Below are positions 56,794 to 64,000 of a stretch of 64,000 nt of DNA, piece after piece. The notes beneath the pieces were generated by a model. The model had not been told where the DNA came from. It ran no database searches and worked only from the letters and a program-made list of their open reading frames with translations. This DNA comes from Nymphaea colorata (lineage: Eukaryota; Streptophyta; Magnoliopsida; Nymphaeales; Nymphaeaceae), in NCBI RefSeq assembly GCF_008831285.2, contig NW_022204968.1:1-64000 (forward strand). Reading direction: 5' to 3'. A program made the translations under genes and the position numbers. Every line of letters starts with the position of its first letter. The first letter of the stretch is position 1.

Positions 56794-57673
56794 ATGTCGA
56801 CCTACCACCCCAAGACCCTCAAACGCTGGAAAGTCCACAAACGATCCCTGGAGGACCTCCACCACTCCCACGAGAAATAACTGCCCCGCAATATGAACAA
56901 ATCCCAAGTCATACACTCACTCGACCCCAACGCCCCAGCCATCGCCGCCCCTTACCCCCTCAAAAGGGAAAGGTACAGGCTCGAGGACACCCGCAGCAAG
57001 TTTATGCAACTGTCGAATGGCTTCCGCAGAGTGCCACGCGAACACGCCCGGCTCTCCTTCTCCAAAGTGGTCTCCGAGGAAAGGTTCATCCGCGTGGACT
57101 TCAGCGAGAACAGCCAGAACCAGAAGACGCCATCGTTAACAGTCTGCCCAGGATGGTCCCAAAGAACAAGAGAATAATGGTTCGCAACCAGCTGAGACGC
57201 ATTCCGCCTTCCAACAGCTTTTTGAAAGACCTGCTGGAGGTGAAACCGCCCTCCAAACTCTAATCAGCAGAGATACTGGCCACCGACGAGGAGATAGGCG
57301 ATCTGCATCTGCTCTAGGATGACACCTTCAGTCCGTACCGAGCCAGAAGACCCATAAAAGCGAAGAACAACCGCCCCTCATCACCAGGCCAATCCACCAA
57401 AAGCCAAGCATCGTCATCTAGAGGGGATAGAGGGGAGGGAACAGGAAGGAGAAGAGGAAGGAAGAACTGACCTCGGAAAGCATAGGCAACTTCATATCGA
57501 TCAGTGAGATGGAGATCAGAAAAAAGTAGGCGAAGAGATTATAGAGGAACAAGCTGAGATCGTTCAGCGTTATGGAGATCAAGAGTGCAAGCAAATTGGT
57601 CAGCAAGTGCGTCCTCACTCGCTACAGCAGACGCATCAATACCTAGATCTAACCGTGGCAGACTTAAAAGTGA
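56794..57673 (+). CDS. Hypothetical basic protein
   Basis: MSTYHPKTLKRWKVHKRSLE begins about 293 residues, Arg/Lys-rich with SQVIHSLDPNAPAIAAPYPL, ARLSFSKVVSEERFIRVDFS, NSLPRMVPKNKRIMVRNQLR, a Ser/Pro-rich stretch, and a C-terminal EMEIRKKEAKRLERNKLRSF. It ends at UGA 57671-57673. Two or three one-base losses. No domain recognised; possibly cytoskeletal. Confidence 0.5.
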
Positions 57674-57833
57674 ATAAAGTGAACCAGTGTTTTCTTATCT
57701 ATATATTCCTTATTCTTCCCATCATCCATCTCCTTACAATCCTCTCCGTTTATCAATCTCCTCTTGAGATTCCCCAATGACAGTTTTGGATCAAATGACG
57801 AGTTGGGTTGATCGGATATATAAAGATATCACA

Positions 57834-59003
57834 ATGACGTCAAAAGCACCAGAACCTCCCAAGTCAAACTAGGGTCTTGAGGGCATCGTGGCTGGCGACA
57901 GCGCCATCTCCACCGTCGGCATTGGGCTCGGACTCAACTACAGGGGCTACAATATCGTCGACCTCGCCAACAATTGCATCTTCGAAGAGGTTGTCCATCT
58001 GCTACTCTTCGGAACGCTGCCCACCAAGGAACAACTGACTGCTCTAGTTGAGCGAATTTCCAAGCTGAGAAAGCTGCCACCAGTCCTGGTGCGTGTGCTT
58101 GAGGCCCTCCCCAAGGATTCGAACAGCATGGACGTGATGAGGACCATCAGTTCGGTGATGGGCATCATCGAGCCTGAGACCGAAAAGAACGACCAGATCA
58201 ACATCGCCCTGCGTTTGATGGCCTGCTTCGGCCCCGCCCTCAACTACTGGTACCACTTCAGCCACAGCGGCAAGCGCATCAAGATCGAGCTGAACCCCGC
58301 CGACACCATCGCCGTCAACTTCCTCAAGCTCTACCACCAGAAGGAGGAAATCGACCCCCTCATCATCAAGACCTTCGACGTCTCGCTCATCCTCTACGCT
58401 GAGCACGACTTCAATGCCTCCACCTTCACCGCCAGAGTCACAGTATCCACGCGATCGGACTTCTACAGTGGCATCACATCAGCCATCGGGACCCTCAGAG
58501 GACCCCTCCACGGTGGAGCCAACGAAGCTGCCATGAAGATGCTGGAAGAACTGAAGTCGGTGGAAGATTCCAACGCCTTCCTGGAGGCCAAGTGGAAGGC
58601 CAAGGATCTCATCATGGGATTCGGACACAGGATCTACAAGAAAGACGACCCCCGCAGCAACATCATCAAGGAGTATTCGCTCCAGCTCTCCAAGACCAAG
58701 TACGGCAGGCCCAAAATCCTGGAGATTTCGCAGAACATCAGGCGCGCATGATCAAGGAGAAGCAGAAATACCCCAATCTCGACTTCTACTCTGCCAGTGC
58801 CTACAACCAATGCGGCATCCACACGTATATTTTGACGATTTAGCGATTTCTTCACGCCCATCTTCGTCATCTCGAGAACCTCCGGCTGGTCTGCACATAT
58901 CATCGAGCAGCGCAAGTCCAAAAAACTCATCAGGCCTATGTCTAACTATACCGGACCAGGACCCATTGCGTTCACTCCCATCGGCCAGCGTCCCAAGCTT
59001 TGA
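57834..59003 (+). CDS. Citrate synthase (type II / methylcitrate-synthase-like), possible PTS1
   Basis: Substrate-binding and catalytic residues are all visible: STVGIGLGLNYRGYNIVDLA, LRGPLHGGANEAAMKMLEEL (catalytic His), LIMGFGHRIYKKDDPRSNII (second His), NLDFYSASAYNQCGI (catalytic Asp), DFFTPIFVISRTSGWSAHII, NYTGP. A 19-nt intron (58825-58843) restores GIHT-DFFTPIF, and one base near 58742 is missing. An in-frame ATG also occurs at 57777. The very C-terminus is RPKL before UGA: PKL is a plausible peroxisomal PTS1, and no clear mitochondrial presequence is seen, so a glyoxylate-cycle role is possible. It condenses acetyl-CoA with oxaloacetate. Confidence 0.93.
58825..58843 (+). other. 19-nt intron
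   Basis: GTATATTTTGACGATTTAG; removal gives QCGIHT-DFFTPIFVISRT, the exact family motif. The TTTT run may hide one lost base. Confidence 0.85.
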
Positions 59004-59480
59004 TATCCCATATCTCATATCCTCATTATCATCATTATTATTACATAGGAAACGAGTGGGATTTATTCAAGATCGATAAATTTGGAAGCCAAATTGGATG
59101 TTTTTGCGTGGATGAAGTAGGTTGATGCTAGAATAAGGCATTTTTGTTAGAAAACTTTGGAGTATAGCATGGAGGATGCATCAGTAAATCATGTTTTTAT
59201 GATTAGCAAGAATAACTATACAGGTATATGCATGAAAAACAATGGAGAACATCAAATGCTATGCCTCATCAGCAAGACGACCAAAAAAGAGCAGCTTCAA
59301 TATTAGGAGAAAATGTCTAAATGTACTGTTTCTCCTTTACTGCATCAACATCATTCATATTATCTCCTGATATTGGCTGCTTCCACCTATCTCAACCATC
59401 TCTTAGCATATCAACTATACAAAGTACTGCAACGTTGCCACGGATGAAGGCATAGTTTATCATTTTATTTCATTTATTGT
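59004..59480. other. AT-rich intergenic region, no gene seen
   Basis: About 475 bases between co-oriented genes; AT-rich with no coding composition or RNA recognised. Confidence 0.4.
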
Positions 59481-60686
59481 ATGGGCATAAAATAAACCAA
59501 GATTGCCTACTTCGACGGCAGCTACTATTCGGGGGAAGTCAACTCATCGGGCAGGTAGCACGGCAAGGGACAGATCTACTACGCCAACGGAGACCACCTC
59601 AAGGGCAGCTTCGTCGACTCCGAATGCACCTACGCGTACATCACCAAGAAGAATGGAGATACATACGAAGGGCAAATGAGAAATCTTAGGTTCCATGGTC
59701 AGGGAAAATTGACGTCGAAAGGAGAAAGCTGGAGCGGGCTTTTTAGAGCAGGCACCTTCCTCCATGGAAAAATCATATTGGAAGATGGATCAATCTACGT
59801 GGGATCGGTCGACCAAGGTTGTCGGGCAGGTTACGGGTAATTGAAGACAGCAGACGGCACAATATACAAGGGCCAGTTCAGACGTGACAAGTTCGACGGA
59901 TACGGCGAGCTTGAGCAGCGAGACGGCTCCAAATACAGTGGCCACTTCAAGTCGGGAGAGTTCGAAGGGCAAGGCACCCTGGTGAAGTTCGAAAGGGGCA
60001 AAAAGGCATACCAGTATGAGGGTGGCTTTGCTGCAGGACTCTTCGAGGGTGAGGGCAAGCTCGTGTACGCGGGCGGGAACAGCTACGAGGGCGGCTTCAG
60101 GAACGGCAAGAAAAACGGAAGAGGGATTTTCAAGTACGAGAGCGGGGATGTGTACGAGGGGTGCTTCAGGGACGACGCCAAGGAAGACACCAACTGCACC
60201 ATCACCAGGACCAACGGCACCAAGTACGTGGGCGGAATTGTGAATGATAAGTACCACGGACGGGGAAGGCTGGAGAAATCCAACGGAGAATACTATGAAG
60301 GATAGTTCTAAAATGGAGAGAAGCATGGTAGGGGAAAGCTGAAAACGCAGTAATTCCTATACGAGGGGGAGTTTGCAGGGGGTTTCAAGCACGGGTAAGC
60401 CAAGGTGACTTACTTCGACGAGGACCACAAGGTGATAGAGGGCAGGTTCTAGAACGGGGAGATGCACGGTACTTGCATCGAGAAGAGCGACAAGCAGCTG
60501 CTCGAGGTGACTTACAACAAGGGAATAAAGGAGGGGCCTTACCGCAAGAAAATGGGATCAGACTACTAATAATCAGGGACTTTCGTCAACGGTCAGCGTC
60601 ACGGGACCATAAAGATCCGCAAGGGGAACGAATCAGCAGCATACCGTTTCGAGGATGGGGTGCGTTGCTAAGAAATCCCAATATGA
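59481..60686 (+). CDS. MORN-repeat protein, about 14 repeats
   Basis: An unbroken frame of 401 residues and the cleanest long gene in the window. Nearly the whole length is MORN units of about 23 residues: YYSGEVNSSGREHGKGQIYY, TYEGQMRNLRFHGQGKLTS, IYKGQFRRDKFDGYGEL, KYSGHFKSGEFEGQGTLV, YEGGFAAGLFEGEGKLVY, YEGGFRNGKKNGRGIF, YYEGEFENGEKHGRGKLK, YEGEFAGGFKHGEAKV. Ten or so UAR codons occur, several at the Glu of YEGEF-like motifs. Its size and context next to radial spoke protein 9 suggest an axonemal protein, as several radial spoke proteins carry MORN repeats. This is an inference. Confidence 0.93.
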
Positions 60687-60724
60687 TCATGCCATCGCAT
60701 TTAAATTAGATTGTATAACTTAAA

Positions 60725-61666
60725 TATGGAACTGAGCAGGATTGACGAGCAGGTCGAAATGCTGCAGACCGTCGGATACACCCTCAACATCGACGAAAAG
60801 TAACGATCAGTACACGCAGACTCAGGCTGAAATTGGCCCATGGAGCCGTCCTCGCCGCCAATGAGCAACTGGATGAGCTTAAGTTTTGGGGAAGAGTGGA
60901 GGGACTCACCAAGAGCTACTATGTGTTGCTCGGACTCACCTTCCGCAAGGCCTATGAGTTCCCACATAAAACATTCTACTACGCGTATCTATCCCATGAC
61001 CATAGTCTATCGTCTGACTTCGAGTTCAAGGAGCTTCCCTGATCTGCTCCTGCAGCACGAGGGATTGCCTTAGAAGTTCAACGCGATGCCTTTCCTGGGC
61101 GACCCCGCCAAGATCCTGGTGAACGTGGAGGGAGAGTCAGAGCAGCAGGAGGGACAGCCTCCCGAGGAGGGCGGCGCCGAGGGCAAGGTGGAGAAGGCGG
61201 AGGACGAGGACGAGGAGGCCAAGAAGGTGCCCAAGAAGAACTTCACCGAGCTCGCCCGCCTCGCCCACGTGGTGCGGGCCATCGAGCACGATTCCCAGTG
61301 CGTGCCTCGCGGAAGCTACCGCATGACTCCTGAGCATGAGCTGAGGCCCAATCGCAACTTCTACGGCTTGGATACGGCCACTGCTCGCGCCCAGTCGAAC
61401 TGGCTGCACTTCCGCTCTCCCATCACCACTCGTGCGCGGTGGGCGATCGAGGACGATATGGTCGTCTTCAACAGCGGCTTCCTGGACTCCATCGAGTCTG
61501 ACAGTCCGGGGGGAAGCTGGACGGTGCAGATCGATGCCAAGCAGAGGAATGCTTCCCTGAGAGCCTGAAATGGCCTGGATACTTCGCCTTCCACAAGCTC
61601 AATTCCTCGCAATTCGGAAGCGCATACATCGGAGATGGCACCAAGAACGTTGACCTCCCTTCATGA
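60725..61666 (+). CDS. RSPH9: Radial spoke protein 9 (RSPH9)
   Basis: About 313 residues. LRLKLAHGAVLAANEQLDEL, KFWGRVEGLTKSYYVLLGLT, NFTELARLAHVVRAIEHDSQ, CVPRGSYRMTPEHELRPNRN, NWLHFRSP, and SLKWPGYFAFHKLNSSQFGS, AYIGDGTKNVDLP together are the RSP9 signature. An acidic insert (GQPPEEGGAEGKVEKAEDED) sits in the middle. RSP9 is part of the radial spoke head of 9+2 axonemes. Three one-base losses are needed and restore an exact codon count. UGA is at 61664-61666. It follows a MORN gene on the same strand. Confidence 0.93.
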
Positions 61667-61883
61667 TCTGACCATCATCATCAGGCATCATCCCAACCAT
61701 CGAAAAACCGCAATATAACTTATCAACCATATTCATTAATTTTGCTTCAATTGACAGTTCCTGCAAAAATGACAGTATTTTCACGTTTAACGCATTCTTT
61801 CCTTTTCTCTGGCCTGCGGATGTGGGTCGTTACATCGGATCGTCCATTATAAGCTGATTATTTATACTCACATAGACTTCTAA

Positions 61884-62450
61884 ATGCTTCTGCACTCCCC
61901 CTCCGGCGTTTCTCCCGAAGAGTCCGCGCGTCGTAGTCAGCGCAAGACCAAGCGGATCGACCGCGACCGCTTCGCCAAGGCATACTCGAAACCTGTGACT
62001 CCCAAACGCGCCAGGAATCTGCCCGACCAGCAGATCTTCCAGAGCGAGCTCCACGCCTACTGCAACAAGTTGATGTCGGCCAGTACGCGAACCCATGAGG
62101 AATATCTGCTTGCCGAAATGGAGAAGGCCTTCAAGGAACAGAGCAGCAAGCTGTTCCTCATCTGCAAAATAAAATTAAAGCAGGAAGAACCACTTCCACC
62201 ACCTACCAGGGCTCCTCCTTCACCCGTGCTGCTCATCCCGTCAATGGAGTAGGTTCTGGAGAGTTAGATCTCTCAGCTTCCAATGCTGGAGGCAGATTAG
62301 TTTCCCTGGCAGGGTCTCCACAGGGCATAGAGTGCCAAAATGCTTTGCGACAACTACGAAAACCATGAGCTGGTCTACTCGGTGGAGACCTTGACGCCCA
62401 GACTGGCCAGGGAGGATCTGGACTTCAAATTCATGGAGGAACTGCAATGA
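61884..62450 (+). CDS. Hypothetical protein
   Basis: An intact frame of 188 residues: MLLHSPSGVSPEESARRSQR, then a basic helical region (KTKRIDRDRFAKAYSKPVTP, NLPDQQIFQSELHAYCNKLM, EYLLAEMEKAFKEQSSKLFL), a Pro-rich linker (PLPPPTRAPPSPVLL), and an acidic C-terminus (LAREDLDFKFMEELQ) at UGA 62448-62450. Four UAR codons lie in the last third. No family recognised. Confidence 0.6.
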
Positions 62451-62505
62451 TAAGCCATTTTTATTAACATACACAGTATGGGTGGAAGGCAGATAAACAC
62501 AGATA

Positions 62506-63829
62506 TCATCGTTTGTCCTTCAGGGTAATGGAAGGGTTTAAGTGGTCCACCGGAATCCAACCAATCAGCATAATGGTCGGCAGCACGAACGCTCCCAAGG
62601 CGAGAACGACTGGCAGGAGGGGGATTTGGTTTCCTGAGGGAAGCAGGCTCAGCTGGAAGATAAGGTAGAAGATGGAGTGGAGCTGCTTATTTACCGAGAA
62701 AGCTTCAGCCTTGCCTCCGAAGTGCCTGCGCAGACGAGATACATCCACCCCTCCACGAAGAAGAGGAAAAATCCCCACTAAAAGGCAGTCATCATCGCCA
62801 GCTCATACAGCTTTAGCTCGAGAGTAGCCGCGAACAGCAGACATCCTAAGATGGCCAATATTAATCCGAGCCGACCGGTAAAGAGAGTGCTCATCTTGTC
62901 TGAGATCTTGCCTAGGAGGATGCCGCCTATGGTGGCGCCCGCACCCAAAGCTATCATGAGATAGCCTGCTAGTTTGTTTATCTACGATTTGCTGGCGTCC
63001 GAGAAGATAAGATGGGGGATTTCGGATGAGTAGATTCCAAGCGAAACTCCATCAACGATCAGCAGAGGCAGAACCATCTTCATTTGAGGGAAAAACTGAA
63101 ACACTTTCAGCAGCATTTCCTTCGGACTGTATACGGGTGGAGTGGGGATGGGAGCAGGACTCTACAGAAGACTGCCATTGTTTTAAGATTACATTATCGA
63201 ATCTGAAGTAGCTTGCAAGGCTTTGGGGGCGTCGATGGGGGTGATGAAGATGGCGCAGTAGATGATGGACAAGACTCCAAAGGAACTGATGATCACGAAG
63301 TAAATTTCCGCATCGAAAAACCCCAAACCGAAGGTGGTGAGGAGGCCTGCTGAGACGTTGGAAAGGCAGTAGAGAGTGCTGAATATCCCGAACATTTATC
63401 CCTGTCTCCCCTCCTCTCCTCTCTTCCCGCAAGCCAAATGAATGTAGCGGCCCTGTGATACCCACAAAGGCCCTCCCGAGAGTCCCGCGACCACTGCTCC
63501 TGTGCAGCTGATGGCGAACTTGAGCCAAGATTATTCCGCGAGTGCAGCCAGGATGCCTGAGGAGTAGTTGAGGGTGTAGCAAACTCCGCCGAAGAGGAGC
63601 TGCGTCTTGAGTGGCCACTTGAGGAGGGGGCGAGGAGAGTGGAGAGGATGAAGGCGACGTAGTTGCAGGCGAGGGTGGCTGGGCCGATGCCAGGCAGTCC
63701 GGCGTCCTCGTAGATATGAGTTAGGATGGTCATGTAGAGGAAAAGGGTGTGAAGAGCAGAAAGAAGAAAAGACTTAGTCGTAATGTGTCCTCTCTCACTC
63801 CCATGATTCTTAATAATAATACCCCCCAT
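62506..63829 (-). CDS. UNC93-like major facilitator membrane protein
   Basis: A multi-pass protein of about 440 residues. SFLLSALHTLFLYMTILTHI is the first helix region, QLLFGGVCYTLNYSSGILAA and LKFAISCTGAVVAGLSGGPL follow with WVSQGRYIHLA, the conserved W-x-x-Q-G-x-Y motif of UNC93 proteins. Then MFGIFSTLYCLSNVSAGLLT, VIISSFGVLSIIYCAIFITP, a Pro-rich loop, VLPLLIVDGVSLGIYSSEIP, GYLMIALGAGATIGGILLGK, and a final IPLLPVVLALGAFVLPTIML. UGA is at 62506-62508. Two or three one-base losses. The UNC93 family includes K+ channel regulators and transport-like proteins; the substrate is unknown. Confidence 0.85.
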
Positions 63830-64000
63830 TTTATTCCCAATTTTGATAAAATAGAATCACCAGAAAGTATAAAAAAGATGAGAAAACGATACAAATGTCA
63901 TTTGATTGAAGGATAGGACACTACTATTTCTCCTTTACTTGGTTATCCATTATGTTTTCTCTTTTTTCTATGTGAATATTCCATCTCTATTCCTTGATGT

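Overview
The window looks like the left end of a macronuclear chromosome from a ciliate, most probably a peritrich (Oligohymenophorea; Vorticella/Opisthonecta/Carchesium relatives). Three things point there. Bases 1-75 are a (CCCCAA)n telomere. Genes only make sense if UAA and UAG are sense codons and UGA is the only stop. At positions where the residue is invariant in well-known families, the in-frame UAA/UAG codons fall on glutamate rather than glutamine, and UAR=Glu is known from peritrichs. Coding DNA is GC-richer than the AT-rich spacers, genes are packed on both strands (about 56 in 64 kb), and introns are tiny: nine are exactly 20 nt and five are 19 nt, all GT..AG. Many genes need a single base re-inserted once to several times to stay in frame, in unrelated sequence contexts. 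That looks like consensus deletion errors, not biology. About ten genes read through without any break and anchor the analysis.

Layout. 0-5 kb: telomere, a CNG/EAG-type K+ channel ending 74 nt from the telomere, two unknown proteins. 5-9 kb: tRNA-Ser(AGA), EB1-like CH protein, RINGv membrane E3, small Cys-rich membrane protein, steroid-reductase/DUF1295-like enzyme, an unknown. 9-15 kb: a 126-base poly-C run between direct repeats, heat shock factor, a kinase, the HSF regulator HSBP1, unknowns. 16-25 kb: kinase, helical protein, LITAF protein, amino-acid transporter, ANP32, kinesin-1. 26-35 kb: dual-specificity phosphatase, FHA protein, BET bromodomain protein, CWC16 splicing factor, mitochondrial RsfS, coiled-coil proteins. 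35-40 kb: JADE/BRPF-type PHD protein and unknowns. 40-49 kb: two tandem GT2 glycosyltransferases, an M14 cytosolic carboxypeptidase (tubulin deglutamylase type), CCCH finger protein, Tousled-like kinase. 49-57 kb: kinase-like plus MORN locus, unknowns, acylated Kelch protein, AGC kinase. 57-64 kb: citrate synthase with a possible peroxisomal signal, MORN protein, radial spoke protein 9, unknown, UNC93-like transporter.

There is no operon logic. The content is a normal eukaryotic mixture with a visible cilium/microtubule share (EB1, kinesin, carboxypeptidase, RSPH9, MORN, TLK) and chromatin share (HSF, HSBP1, BET, JADE, ANP32, TLK). The most distinctive features are the genetic code, proved inside the window by paralogs and active-site residues, and the near-uniform 20-nt introns. 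Coordinates of CDS include the stop codon and any introns. Where a gene has frame breaks, its span runs from the best start to the UGA stop.
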